A stretch of DNA of 58,949 nt, from the NCBI RefSeq assembly GCF_905397285.1, contig NZ_CAJPUX010000015.1, positions 1-58,949 of the forward strand, written 5' to 3'. Positions within the stretch are counted from its first letter, which is position 1. Each line of letters begins with the position of its first letter. A program made the translations under genes and the position numbers. Shown one piece after another: positions 41,401-49,029 of the stretch. This stretch comes from Cupriavidus plantarum (GTDB lineage Bacteria; Pseudomonadota; Gammaproteobacteria; Burkholderiales; Burkholderiaceae). The notes beneath the pieces are model-generated. The model was not told the DNA's origin. It ran no database searches and saw only the letters and a list, made by a program, of their open reading frames with translations.

Positions 41401-41554
41401 CGACTTCGCCATCCGCACATTGCTGGACCTGCAGCAGGCCGGCCGCCTCGTCGGCATCATTTCGCACGTCAGCGAGCTGCGCGAGCGCATCGACGTGCGG
41501 CTCGAAGTGCGTCCAGGCGCGGCTGGCAGCCACGCCGTCCTCCAACTACCCTGA
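38429..41554 (+). CDS. sbcC: Exonuclease SbcCD, ATPase subunit SbcC
   Basis: 1041-residue SMC/Rad50-type protein. Walker A GPTGAGKTTLLD near residues 34-45; Q-loop region VIVLPQGRFRELLTAKSQERQ; long Ala/Arg/Glu-rich coiled coils on both sides of the zinc hook CPVCGG (about residue 508). At the C-terminus are the signature LSGGEGFLASLSLALGLAD and Walker B TLFVDEGFGTLD. Length is normal for SbcC (about 1000-1050). Coiled coils are rich in Ala codons, which explains the many long shadow frames here. Confidence 0.95.
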   Translation: MKPLHLKLQAFGPFATSESIDFTQLGDQAFFLIHGPTGAGKTTLLDAICFALYGDTSGGERDPRDMRNANADPALRTEVTLEFALGAQRYRVTRSPAQERPSLRASGTLVREIPKAQLDALTDERWVSKATQPGRVSDAVRELLGFDSAQFRQVIVLPQGRFRELLTAKSQERQAILERLFQTELYRRVEELLKEQAAGIRREADAIALRRKTLLDQHSLATPEALAARIAGQQDALSMLDRQEQLARADSDAARAALSKAEIEAQQLKRWHDAEEAFGKLSARREAMVAERARLRTAQRAAQVSPMAEHLAAMVRDQTEAREALAQREQEVATHSTAARGAAEALAAEQGRAEMRVALQRDIAAREAMLPRARQMRALQARLGDAARALAAAIAARDAATAAVSRLVEREQTVAGDLERARAAAMPLSALTLQRDRAVERQARLERYVAARACLPALREALVAAGHAHGRAVAARDGARQALAHDEQAWRAGQAARLASDLARGAPCPVCGGTDHPSLAVRRELLSVSDAQLDASREALQRADEHMQAAGVRRQTAENELAQAEARLADLAELAELVPTPGDPADARATSTADAANADVLAEAAAQAVQADLARLAAALQVAEQAAARLPGLEAAHIEARQAHEGAVAQQREAEAVAQRLAHESAQLEGEWKGACEQVPEDSRDPAVLDAALSAARDRARELEESLQRAQLAERDAAAQLAAAVAALDAARTQLTQTDARHVQAQASFVNAIAAAGFDSLEAWQTACLPPAAMVALDEAVRDFELEIARAADRRERAEAEAKSLQPPDLPALRAARDTAAANLEAAIRQRSELAAARETLLQCQRLLDALDADGRDIETRYAVLGRLSEVANGNNPRRITFQRFVLASLLDEVLEAASQRLMRMSRGRYTLQRVREQSDQRSAGGLDLEVFDHDTGGTRPANTLSGGEGFLASLSLALGLADVVQLRAGGIQLDTLFVDEGFGTLDPESLDFAIRTLLDLQQAGRLVGIISHVSELRERIDVRLEVRPGAAGSHAVLQLP

Positions 41555-41646
41555 GTCCATGCGGGGCGGCGCGTGCCGTCCCGCTGGCTTGACCGCGCGA
41601 TGGTCGCAGGTGTAATCTCTTCCCACTGTTCATTGTGCGAATTCAA

Positions 41647-41661
41647 GTTCGATATGCGAAC
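41647..41661. promoter_or_regulatory. Candidate PcaR/PcaU-type operator upstream of pcaIJF
   Basis: GTTCG-ATATG-CGAAC, a perfect 5-bp-arm palindrome, with a further GTGCGAATTC half-site-like sequence at 41636-41645. It resembles the GTTCGATAATCGCAC box reported for PcaR in Pseudomonas. It lies in the 335-bp gene-free region 41555-41889, about 230 bp before the pcaI start; nothing else was recognised in that region. Confidence 0.6.
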
Positions 41662-41889
41662 AGCATAGCCGAACCACTGAATTCCGCGACCGGGCAGCCT
41701 GGGGCGCCACGACGCCGCTTGTACCAGACAACACAAGATTGTCGGACCCTGTTCCGCTGCCGCCGCGCCAAGCCGCGACGCAGCGGATGATTCGTCCAGC
41801 CAGAATTATCCGGAGACCTGCTTTGCGCGCCGCCCCCTGCGGCCCGGGCCCGGAACCCCCTGCCGGACCCTTCCGTGATTGGAACGCAA

Positions 41890-42573
41890 GTGATCAACAA
41901 GCTTTATGACTCGGTGGAATCGGCGGTCGCCGACATCCACGATGGCGCCACGATCATGATCGGCGGCTTCGGTCTTGCGGGCATGCCCGCGGAACTGATC
42001 GACGCGCTGATCGCCCAGGGCGCTCGCGACCTTACCATCGTGAACAACAACGCCGGCAACGGCGAGACCGGTCTGGCCGCGCTGCTCAAGGCCCGTCAGG
42101 TGCGCAAGATCATCTGCTCGTTCCCGCGACAGGCCGACTCGTACGTCTTCGACTCGCTGTACCACGCTGGCGACATCGAGCTGGAACTGGTGCCACAGGG
42201 CAACCTGGCCGAACGCATCCGCGCGGCCGGTGCCGGCATCGGCGGTTTCTTCACGCGCACGGCCTATGGCACGCCGCTGGCCGAAGGCAAGGAAACGCGC
42301 ATCATCGACGGCAAGGGCTACGTCTTCGAGAAGCCGATCCACGCGGACTTCGCGCTGATCAAGGCGGACACGGCGGACCGCTGGGGCAACCTCACTTACC
42401 GCAAGACGGCCCGCAACTTCGGCCCCATCATGGCCACGGCGGCCAAATGCGCGATCGTGCAGGTGAGCCATATCGCCGAACTCGGCGAGATCGATCCCGA
42501 ACGTGTCGTCACGCCTGGCCTTTTCGTCAAGCGCGTGGTGAAGATCGAAGGCGCCGCCGCCAAGGCCGCCTGA
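41890..42573 (+). CDS. pcaI: 3-oxoadipate CoA-transferase subunit A (PcaI-like)
   Basis: 227 residues of the CoA-transferase family I alpha subunit. The opening INKLYDSVESAVADIHDGATIMIGGFGLAGMPAELI and the later NNNAGNGETGLAALL are characteristic; the PcaI/ScoA group is the closest by eye. It transfers CoA from succinyl-CoA to 3-oxoadipate in the beta-ketoadipate pathway. The GTG at 41890 is chosen because GGAACGCAA precedes it and it yields the usual VINK/MINK start; a GTG at 41875 is also in frame. First gene of pcaI-pcaJ-pcaF. Confidence 0.9.
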   Translation: MINKLYDSVESAVADIHDGATIMIGGFGLAGMPAELIDALIAQGARDLTIVNNNAGNGETGLAALLKARQVRKIICSFPRQADSYVFDSLYHAGDIELELVPQGNLAERIRAAGAGIGGFFTRTAYGTPLAEGKETRIIDGKGYVFEKPIHADFALIKADTADRWGNLTYRKTARNFGPIMATAAKCAIVQVSHIAELGEIDPERVVTPGLFVKRVVKIEGAAAKAA

Positions 42574-42594
42574 CGCGCGACAAGGAGAACAGAC

Positions 42595-43242
42595 ATGAAA
42601 CGCCTGACCCGCGATCAAATGGCCGCCCGCGTGGCCAACGACATTCCCGAAGGTGCCGTGGTGAACCTCGGCATCGGCCTGCCCACGCTGGTGGCCAACC
42701 ATCTGCCCTCGGACCGCGAAATCCTGCTGCACAGCGAGAATGGCGTGCTGGGCATGGGCCCCGCGCCCGCGCCGGGCGAGGAAGACGGCGACCTTATCAA
42801 TGCCGGGAAGCAACCCGTGACGCTGAAGGCTGGCGGCTCGTTCTTCCATCACGCGGATTCGTTCGCGATGATGCGCGGCGGCCATCTCGATTTCTGCGTG
42901 CTGGGCGCATTCCAGGTGTCCGCGAAGGGCGACCTCGCGAACTGGCATACCGGCGCGCCCGGTGCGATCCCCGCCGTGGGCGGTGCGATGGACCTCGCCA
43001 TCGGCGCCAAGGAGGTGTTCGTGATGATGGAACACCAGACCAAGCAAGGCGAGAGCAAGGTGGTGGCGGAGTGCACGTATCCGCGGACCGGCATCGGCTG
43101 CGTGACGCGGATCTATACGGACCTCGCCACGATCGACGTCACGCCCGACGGCCTAGTCGCGCGCGACCTCGTCGAAGGCCTGAGCTTCGACGAACTGCAA
43201 CGCATTACCGGCGTGGCGCTCAAGCAGGCCGTGGCCGCCTGA
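42595..43242 (+). CDS. pcaJ: 3-oxoadipate CoA-transferase subunit B (PcaJ-like)
   Basis: 215 residues, the beta subunit. The catalytic glutamate lies in LLHSENGVLGMGP (SENG motif, about residue 49). AARVANDIPEGAVVNLGIGLPTLVANHL and GRRI-type regions are typical. Forms the active heteromer with the upstream subunit; 21 bp separates the genes, with AAGGAGAACAGAC before the ATG. A ScoAB-type acetoacetate transferase is the main alternative, but the following thiolase favours 3-oxoadipate. Confidence 0.9.
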   Translation: MKRLTRDQMAARVANDIPEGAVVNLGIGLPTLVANHLPSDREILLHSENGVLGMGPAPAPGEEDGDLINAGKQPVTLKAGGSFFHHADSFAMMRGGHLDFCVLGAFQVSAKGDLANWHTGAPGAIPAVGGAMDLAIGAKEVFVMMEHQTKQGESKVVAECTYPRTGIGCVTRIYTDLATIDVTPDGLVARDLVEGLSFDELQRITGVALKQAVAA

Positions 43243-43280
43243 CGTCAGTTCACACGACATAGCACCGAGAGAGACAGATC

Positions 43281-44483
43281 ATGACCGAAGCCTTTATCTG
43301 CGACGCCATCCGTACCCCCATCGGCCGTTACGGCGGCAGCCTGTCGGCGGTTCGCCCCGATGACCTGGGCGCCGTGCCGCTGCGCGCGCTGCTCGCACGC
43401 AACACCGGCCTGGACCCGGCCGCGATCGACGATGTGATCTTCGGCAACGCCAACCAGGCGGGCGAGGACAACCGTAACGTCGCGCGCATGTCGCTGCTGC
43501 TCGCGGGCCTGCCGGAAGCAGTGCCGGGCTCGACGATCAACCGCCTGTGCGGTTCGGGCATGGACGCAACCGGCACGGCCGCGCGCGCGATCAAGTCGGG
43601 CGAGACCAACCTGATGATCGCCGGCGGCGTGGAAAGCATGAGCCGCGCCCCGTTCGTGATGGGCAAGGCCACCTCGGCCTTCTCGCGCGACGCGCAGATC
43701 TTCGACACGACCATCGGCTGGCGCTTCATCAACCCGGCGATGCGCGCCGCGTATGGCGTGGACTCGATGCCGGAGACCGCCGAGAACGTGGCCACCGATT
43801 ACAAGATCAGCCGTGAAGACCAGGATCTGATGGCGCTGCGCAGCCAGGAAAAGGCTTCGCGCGCGCAGGCCGACGGCACGCTGGCGCAGGAAATCACCGC
43901 GGTCACGATTCCGCAGAAGAAGGGCGACGCGATCGTCGTCGAGCGCGACGAGCATCCGCGTGCCACCAGCATGGAAGCGCTGGCCAAGCTGCGCGGCGTG
44001 GTGCGTCCGGACGGTACCGTGACGGCCGGCAATGCCTCGGGCGTGAACGACGGCGCCTGCGCGATCCTGCTGGCGAGCGAAGCCGGCATCAAGCAACACG
44101 GCCTGACGCCCCGCGCGCGCATCGTGGGCATGGCAACCGCCGGCGTGGCGCCGCGCGTGATGGGCATTGGCCCCGTTCCCGCTTCGCAGAAGGTGCTCAA
44201 GCAACTCGGCATGACCATCGACCAGATGGATGTGATCGAGCTGAACGAAGCCTTTGCGGCGCAGGGTCTCGCGGTGCTGCGCCAGCTCGGCGTGGCAGAC
44301 GATGACAAGCGCGTGAACCCCAACGGCGGTGCGATCGCGCTGGGCCACCCGCTCGGCATGAGCGGCGCGCGTCTGGTGACGACCGCGATGTACCAGCTGC
44401 ACCGTACCGGTGGCCGCTACGCGCTTTGCACGATGTGCATTGGCGTGGGCCAGGGTATCGCGATGGTCATCGAGCGCGTGTAA
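43281..44483 (+). CDS. pcaF: 3-oxoadipyl-CoA thiolase (PcaF-like)
   Basis: 400-residue acetyl-CoA acyltransferase. Catalytic residues: Cys90 in INRLCGSGMDA, His in GGAIALGHPLGMSGARL (about 355) and the second Cys in CTMCIGVGQG (about 386). The insertion RDAQIFDTTIGWRFINPAM is typical of 3-oxoadipyl-CoA thiolases. It splits 3-oxoadipyl-CoA into succinyl-CoA and acetyl-CoA, the final step of the pathway. Good RBS (GAGAGAGACAGATC) before ATG 43281. Confidence 0.93.
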   Translation: MTEAFICDAIRTPIGRYGGSLSAVRPDDLGAVPLRALLARNTGLDPAAIDDVIFGNANQAGEDNRNVARMSLLLAGLPEAVPGSTINRLCGSGMDATGTAARAIKSGETNLMIAGGVESMSRAPFVMGKATSAFSRDAQIFDTTIGWRFINPAMRAAYGVDSMPETAENVATDYKISREDQDLMALRSQEKASRAQADGTLAQEITAVTIPQKKGDAIVVERDEHPRATSMEALAKLRGVVRPDGTVTAGNASGVNDGACAILLASEAGIKQHGLTPRARIVGMATAGVAPRVMGIGPVPASQKVLKQLGMTIDQMDVIELNEAFAAQGLAVLRQLGVADDDKRVNPNGGAIALGHPLGMSGARLVTTAMYQLHRTGGRYALCTMCIGVGQGIAMVIERV

Positions 44484-44654
44484 CGCTTCGCGCTCAACCT
44501 TCCGACCTTCCTGCCGTTAACCCTGAGTGGGAAGGTTCAGTACGGTCTCTTCCCCAACGAGGTAGAGCAAATGCGGCCGGGCCGACAGGCTCGCCGGCCT
44601 TGCCGCATCTTTTTCTGATGGAACCGGCGTCGTTAGCCGGTGCGGAGTATTGAG

Positions 44655-45386
44655 ATGTCCCTTCCCGTTGCCACGCTCGTCACCGGTGCAAGTTCCGGTA
44701 TTGGACGCGCCATCAGCGAAATGCTGCTGGCCGATGGCGTGACCAAGGTGATCAACGTCGACTACGTTGCCCCCACCTGGTCCCATCCCAACATGACCTT
44801 TTTCCAGGCCGACCTGACCAATGCCGAGGCGACCCGCGCCGTGGCGGAACAGGTGACCTCGCAGTTCGCCGTCACGCGGCTCGTGAACAACGCCGGCGCC
44901 ACGCGTCCCGGCACGGCCGACACGGCGACCGTGGCCGACCTGAACTACGTCGTCGGCCTGCACCTGCAGGCTTCGATGCTGCTGACTCAGGCCTGCCTGC
45001 CCGCGATGCGCGCGGCCGGCTATGGCCGCATCGTCAACATGGCCTCGCGCGCGGCGCTGGGCAAGCCGGATCGCGTGGTGTACGCCGCGACCAAGGCCGG
45101 CCTCGTTGGCATGACCCGAACGCTGGCGATGGAGCTGGGCGGCGACGGTATTACCGTCAACGCCGTGGCGCCGGGTCCCATCGCCACCGAGCTGTTCCGA
45201 AAGAGCAATCCGGAGGGCAGCGAACAGACCAAGCGCATTCTCGCGAGCATCACCGTGAAGCGCATGGGAACGCCGGAAGACGTGGCTCGCGCCTCGCTCT
45301 TCTTCCTGTCGCCCGACAATGGTTTCGTGACCGGTCAGGTGTTGTACGTCTGCGGCGGCACCACGCTGGGCGTCGCGCCAATTTGA
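44655..45386 (+). CDS. SDR-family oxidoreductase
   Basis: 243 residues with a Rossmann fold: TGASSGIG (about 11-18), NNAGA, active-site Ser in NMASRAA, and YAATKAG (Tyr-x-x-x-Lys). It ends GGTTLGVAPI. An NAD(P)-dependent dehydrogenase; the substrate cannot be read. It follows pcaF after 171 bp and precedes the binding protein, suggesting a role with an aromatic- or ring-derived acid. GGAGTATTGAG before ATG 44655. Confidence 0.88.
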   Translation: MSLPVATLVTGASSGIGRAISEMLLADGVTKVINVDYVAPTWSHPNMTFFQADLTNAEATRAVAEQVTSQFAVTRLVNNAGATRPGTADTATVADLNYVVGLHLQASMLLTQACLPAMRAAGYGRIVNMASRAALGKPDRVVYAATKAGLVGMTRTLAMELGGDGITVNAVAPGPIATELFRKSNPEGSEQTKRILASITVKRMGTPEDVARASLFFLSPDNGFVTGQVLYVCGGTTLGVAPI

Positions 45387-45422
45387 TGGCGCCCTTTTAA
45401 CGACAAGATTCAGCACAACCCG

Positions 45423-45441
45423 GCAGCCTTACGAGGGCTGC
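45423..45441 (+). promoter_or_regulatory. Short hairpin in the leader of the binding-protein gene
   Basis: GCAGCC (45423-45428) pairs with GGCTGC (45436-45441), 30 bp upstream of ATG 45471. Could be a leader hairpin; no function known. Confidence 0.35.
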
Positions 45442-45470
45442 ACGGTCCCATCGATACAGTGGAGTCAAGC

Positions 45471-46475
45471 ATGAGCATTACCCAACGTCCTTCGAAGGTG
45501 CGCAGACACCTGCTGGCAGCCGGCGTGGCAATCGCCGCCGGCATCGCTTCCATCGGCGGCGCCTACGCGCAGGGTACCTACCCGACCAAGCCGATCACGC
45601 TGATCGTGCCGTTCTCGGCCGGCGGCACCACCGACATCCTGGCGCGCATCGTCGGCCTGGAACTGGGCAAGGCCCTGGGCCAGCCGGTGGTGGTGGACAA
45701 CCGTCCGGGCGCGGGCGGCAACATCGGCGCGAGCCTGGCGGCCAAGGCGCCGGCCGACGGCTACACGCTGTTCATGGGTACGATCGGCACGCACGCGATC
45801 AATCAGTCGCTGTACTCGAAGCTGCCGTTCGATCCGGTCAAGGATTTCGCGCCGATCTCGCGCGTCGCCATGGTGCCGAACGTCGTGGTCGTGAACCCGA
45901 AGGTGCCGGTCAACAACATCAAGGAACTGATCGCCTACGTCAAGGCGAACCCGGACAAGCTGTCGTTCGGCTCGTCGGGCAGCGGTTCGTCGATTCATCT
46001 GTCGGGCGAACTGTTCAACATGATGACGAACCTGCATATCCAGCACATTCCGTACAAGGGGAGCGCCCCGGCCGTGAATGACCTGCTGGGCAACCAGATC
46101 GGCCTGATGTTCGACAACCTGCCGTCGTCCTACCCGCACGTGAAGGCCGGCAAGCTACGCGCCATCGCCGTGACCTCGGCCAAGCGTTCGCCGGCACTGC
46201 CGGACGTGCCGACCGTGGCGGAAGCCGGTGTGCCGGGCTATGAAGCGACCTCGTGGTTTGCGCTGTACGCCACGGGTGGCACGCCGCAGCCGATCGTCGA
46301 CCGCCTGAACGCCGAAGTCGTGAAGATCCTCGCGATGCCGGACGTGAAGAAGAAGCTCGCCGAGCAGGGCGCCGAACCGAACCCGGAAAAGCCGGCGCAG
46401 CTGGCGGCGTTCATGAAGACCGAGGCCGCGAAGTGGGCCAAGGTCGTGAAGGCTTCCGGTGCGACGGTGGACTGA
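45471..46475 (+). CDS. Bug/TctC-family periplasmic tricarboxylate-type solute-binding protein
   Basis: 334-residue precursor with a signal peptide (HLLAAGVAIAAGIASIGGAYA). The mature protein shows the Bug family pattern: YPTKPITLIVPFSAGGTTDILARIV, NRPGAGGNIGASLAAKAPADGYTL, PDKLSFGSSGSGSSIHL and DVPTVAEAGVPGYEATSWF. These bind carboxylates or amino acids for TTT-type transport or sensing; no TctA/TctB genes are adjacent. Last gene of the pca-region run, followed by a clear terminator. Confidence 0.92.
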   Translation: MSITQRPSKVRRHLLAAGVAIAAGIASIGGAYAQGTYPTKPITLIVPFSAGGTTDILARIVGLELGKALGQPVVVDNRPGAGGNIGASLAAKAPADGYTLFMGTIGTHAINQSLYSKLPFDPVKDFAPISRVAMVPNVVVVNPKVPVNNIKELIAYVKANPDKLSFGSSGSGSSIHLSGELFNMMTNLHIQHIPYKGSAPAVNDLLGNQIGLMFDNLPSSYPHVKAGKLRAIAVTSAKRSPALPDVPTVAEAGVPGYEATSWFALYATGGTPQPIVDRLNAEVVKILAMPDVKKKLAEQGAEPNPEKPAQLAAFMKTEAAKWAKVVKASGATVD

Positions 46476-46506
46476 TCCGCGTCCCGGCAGTCCTGCGGCA
46501 CCATGA

Positions 46507-46532
46507 AAAACCGGCCCATTGGGCCGGTTTTT
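46507..46532 (+). terminator. Rho-independent terminator after the binding-protein gene
   Basis: AAAACCGGCCC-ATT-GGGCCGGTTTT stem, followed by TTGTTTG. Confidence 0.9.
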
Positions 46533-46639
46533 GTTTGCCGGATCTGCTAGGCCCTAAAAGAAACCCGCGACACCATGCCGATGTTCGCGGGCCGAATCCC
46601 AAGCCCCTGGCTTCAGGGCGGGAGGAGACATTCGGGGTG

Positions 46640-46897
46640 CTACGTCAGGCTGTACTTGACGACCTGTTCCTCGACGCCAACGAAGCGCACGAGCTGACGC
46701 AGTCCGCTCGCGTACTCCTTGATATGGTGGCCTTCCGGCGTGTCGGGTAGCCGATAGTAGATCGGCGCGGAAGTCGCCCGGCGCTGGATCGGACCCGGCC
46801 GATCGCTCGACGCCAGGGAAATCTCGTTCGTCTCGGCAGACAATTCCGACAGTTCGGAGAGCGCGGACAGGGTCGCGGTGTCCGGTCTTGCGTTCAT
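46640..46897 (-). CDS. Small hypothetical protein
   Basis: 85 residues from ATG 46897, which follows GGGAGTCTGTC. The sequence contains LSALSELSELSAETNEISLASSDRP and a more structured end PIYYRLPDTPEGHHIKEYASGLRQLVRFVGVEEQVVKYSLT. No signal or membrane segment. An in-frame start at 46930 exists. Not recognised; codon use and RBS suggest it is real. Confidence 0.55.
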   Translation of the reverse strand: MNARPDTATLSALSELSELSAETNEISLASSDRPGPIQRRATSAPIYYRLPDTPEGHHIKEYASGLRQLVRFVGVEEQVVKYSLT

Positions 46898-47065
46898 GAC
46901 AGACTCCCAGGATGCATATGGATCAGCCACGCACGGCGGTGCGCCGATGGCGCGCGCATGCGGGTTGCAATGTCTGGAATGTATTGCAGGCGATCGGGAA
47001 TTGCCATTTCGACTTTTTTAATTCTGTATCGGAACAACTGCTTAAATCGTCAGAAATGGATGAAG

Positions 47066-47079
47066 GTGACATTTGTCAC
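47066..47079. promoter_or_regulatory. Palindrome upstream of the PadR gene
   Basis: GTGACA-TT-TGTCAC, a perfect 6-bp-arm inverted repeat about 150 bp before ATG 47228, in a 330-bp gene-free stretch (46898-47227) that is AT-richer around 47005-47090. PadR proteins often bind ATGT/ACAT palindromes; assignment is by position. Confidence 0.45.
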
Positions 47080-47227
47080 ATTCTGGTGAATGCCTTCTCC
47101 AGATCCGGGCGCGGTCTCACCGGTTAACGGCATGACTTGCCCCGACTTGCGCGATACCATTACGCGATCGTCGCGGGCGGACCCCCTCTCGCAAGCTCCG
47201 TGCCCGTCGAAAAACGCCAACCAACGC

Positions 47228-47791
47228 ATGTCCACTCCGCACGCACTGTTGATCTCGCTCATCGAGAAGCCGTCGTCCGGCTATGACCTTGCACGCCGCT
47301 TCGATCGGTCGATCGGCTACTTCTGGCACGCGACGCACCAGCAGATTTATCGCGAACTTGGCCGCATGGCGGAGCAGGGCTGGATCGCCGTGGAGGAGCC
47401 GCCGAACATGTCAGAAGGCGACGAGGCGGAAAAAAGGAACCGTAAAAAGGTATATCGGGTGCTGCCCGCCGGACGCGAGGAACTCGCGCGCTGGGTCCGG
47501 TCGCCGGGACACGGCCTGGACCAGCGCGAGGAGATTCTCGTCAAGCTGCGGGCGGACGCAGCCATCGGCCCGCTGGGGTTGGGGGAGGAAATGGCGCGCC
47601 TGATCGCGTTGCACGAGGCGCGGCTCGAGACCTATCGCAATATCGAGCGCAGGGATTTTGGCGTCGCGCCGGTGGACCGCGCACAGCAGCTGCAATACGC
47701 GCTCCTTCAGCGTGGGATTCGCTTCGAGGAAGACTGGGTGGCGTGGGGGCGGGAAGTGCTGTCGCTGCTCGCCGCCCCCTCGATGCCCTGA
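47228..47791 (+). CDS. PadR-family transcriptional regulator
   Basis: 187 residues: winged helix with ALLISLIEKPSSGYDLARRFDRSIGYFWHATHQQIYRELGRMAEQGWI (about 4-52) and wing region KKVYRVLPAGREELARWV. A C-terminal helical dimer domain (about 100-180) resembles the Vir_act_alpha_C/AphA group. PadR regulators repress detoxification or phenolic-acid genes. It converges on a nitronate monooxygenase gene. The stop codon lies inside an 11-bp tandem repeat. No clear Shine-Dalgarno before the ATG. Confidence 0.9.
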   Translation: MSTPHALLISLIEKPSSGYDLARRFDRSIGYFWHATHQQIYRELGRMAEQGWIAVEEPPNMSEGDEAEKRNRKKVYRVLPAGREELARWVRSPGHGLDQREEILVKLRADAAIGPLGLGEEMARLIALHEARLETYRNIERRDFGVAPVDRAQQLQYALLQRGIRFEEDWVAWGREVLSLLAAPSMP

Positions 47792-47829
47792 AGCCGCCCT
47801 GATGCCGTCCTGAAGCCGCCCTGAAGCCG
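47786..47829. repeat. 11-bp tandem repeat, four copies
   Basis: Units CCCTGAAGCCG, CCCTGATGCCG, TCCTGAAGCCG and CCCTGAAGCCG. The first unit contains the PadR stop codon; the array fills the gap to the convergent gene at 47833. Confidence 0.9.
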
Positions 47830-47832
47830 GGC

Positions 47833-48828
47833 TCAGCCCAGCGCGGGCGCGGCGGCGGTCGCCGTGCCGGGCGCGGCGAGCCCCAGACGGTGGCGCGCGA
47901 GCGCGTATTCCTCGATGAAGCGATGCACGAGGTCTGCGGCCGGTACCACGCGTTTGATGGCACCGACGCCCTGACCCGCGCCCCAGATATCCTTCCACGG
48001 CTTGACGCGTGTCGAGCCGAAATTCATCGACGTGGGATCCGAAACGGGCAGGGCGTCGGGATCCAGCCCGCTGCGAACGATGCTCTCGCGCAGGTAGTTG
48101 CCATGCACGCCCGTGAACAGGTTCGAGTAGACGATGTCCTCGGCGGCGCTGTCCACGATCATCTGCTTGTACGCGGCGTCCGCATTGGCCTCGACCGTTG
48201 CGATGAACGCGGAGCCGATATAGGCGAGATCCGCCCCGGCCGCCTGGGCGGCGAGGACCGCGTTGCCGCTTGCGATGGCGCCCGACAACAGCAGCGGACC
48301 GTCGAACCACTCGCGGATCTCGTGCAGCAGCGCGAACGGGGAAATGGTCCCCGCATGGCCGCCGGCTCCAGCCGCCACGGCGATCAGGCCGTCCGCGCCC
48401 TTCTCGATGGCCTTTCGCGCGAAACGGTTGTTGATGACGTCATGCAGCACGATGCCGCCGTAGCTGTGCACAGCGTCGTTGACCTCTTCCCGCGCACCCA
48501 GGGACGTGATGACGATGGGTACCTTGTATCGCACGCACAGTTCGAGGTCGTGCTGGAGGCGGTCGTTGGACCGATGCACGATCTGGTTGACCGCGAACGG
48601 CGCCGACGGACGGTCCGGATGACGCGCGTCGTGTTCCGCCAGTTCGGTCGTGATGCGCTCCAGCCAGACCTCGAGCTGCTCGGCGGGCCGCGCGTTCAGC
48701 GCGGGAAACGAGCCCACCACGCCCGCCTTGCACTGGGCGATGACGAGGTCCGGGTTGGAAATGATGAACAGCGGCGAGCACACCGCGGGCAGGGAAAGAC
48801 GGTTTTGCAGCAGGGCGGGCAGGGCCAT
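47833..48828 (-). CDS. Nitronate monooxygenase (2-nitropropane dioxygenase-like)
   Basis: 331-residue TIM-barrel flavoprotein. Motifs: SPLFIISNPDLVIAQCKAGVVGSFPALNARP at the N-terminus, DGLIAVAAGAGGHAG (FMN phosphate), PLLLSGAIASGNAVLAAQAAGADLAYIGSAF and the end KPWKDIWGAGQGVGAI. FMN-dependent enzymes that oxidise propionate-3-nitronate-type compounds. The palindrome at 48896-48913, 68 bp upstream of its start, may be its operator. Convergent PadR gene could be the regulator (inference). Confidence 0.92.
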   Translation of the reverse strand: MALPALLQNRLSLPAVCSPLFIISNPDLVIAQCKAGVVGSFPALNARPAEQLEVWLERITTELAEHDARHPDRPSAPFAVNQIVHRSNDRLQHDLELCVRYKVPIVITSLGAREEVNDAVHSYGGIVLHDVINNRFARKAIEKGADGLIAVAAGAGGHAGTISPFALLHEIREWFDGPLLLSGAIASGNAVLAAQAAGADLAYIGSAFIATVEANADAAYKQMIVDSAAEDIVYSNLFTGVHGNYLRESIVRSGLDPDALPVSDPTSMNFGSTRVKPWKDIWGAGQGVGAIKRVVPAADLVHRFIEEYALARHRLGLAAPGTATAAAPALG

Positions 48829-48895
48829 GGTGGGAAGTCTCCAGCGAATATTCAGGTCGTCGAGTTCGTCTACGCAGCCGTTATTACGCAGTCGT

Positions 48896-48913
48896 TATGC
48901 AACTCGTTGCATA
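48896..48913. promoter_or_regulatory. Perfect 8-bp inverted repeat upstream of the nitronate monooxygenase
   Basis: TATGCAAC-TC-GTTGCATA. Typical size for a TetR- or PadR-type operator; sits between the monooxygenase start and the recombinase-like gene. Confidence 0.6.
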
Positions 48914-49029
48914 GTATGGTCGATAGTATAGAGCAGATGGCCCGCACCGCAAGCGGCAAACGGCGATGGATGTTCCTGTGGCGGGTTGTCTACAATGGGC
49001 GCATCGCCTGCCAGCCGACGGAACCGTCA

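Noticed and set aside
47890..49029. 380-codon upstream extension of the recombinase-like frame
   Set aside because: It lies antisense to the nitronate monooxygenase gene, and the recombinase domain begins only after 49030.
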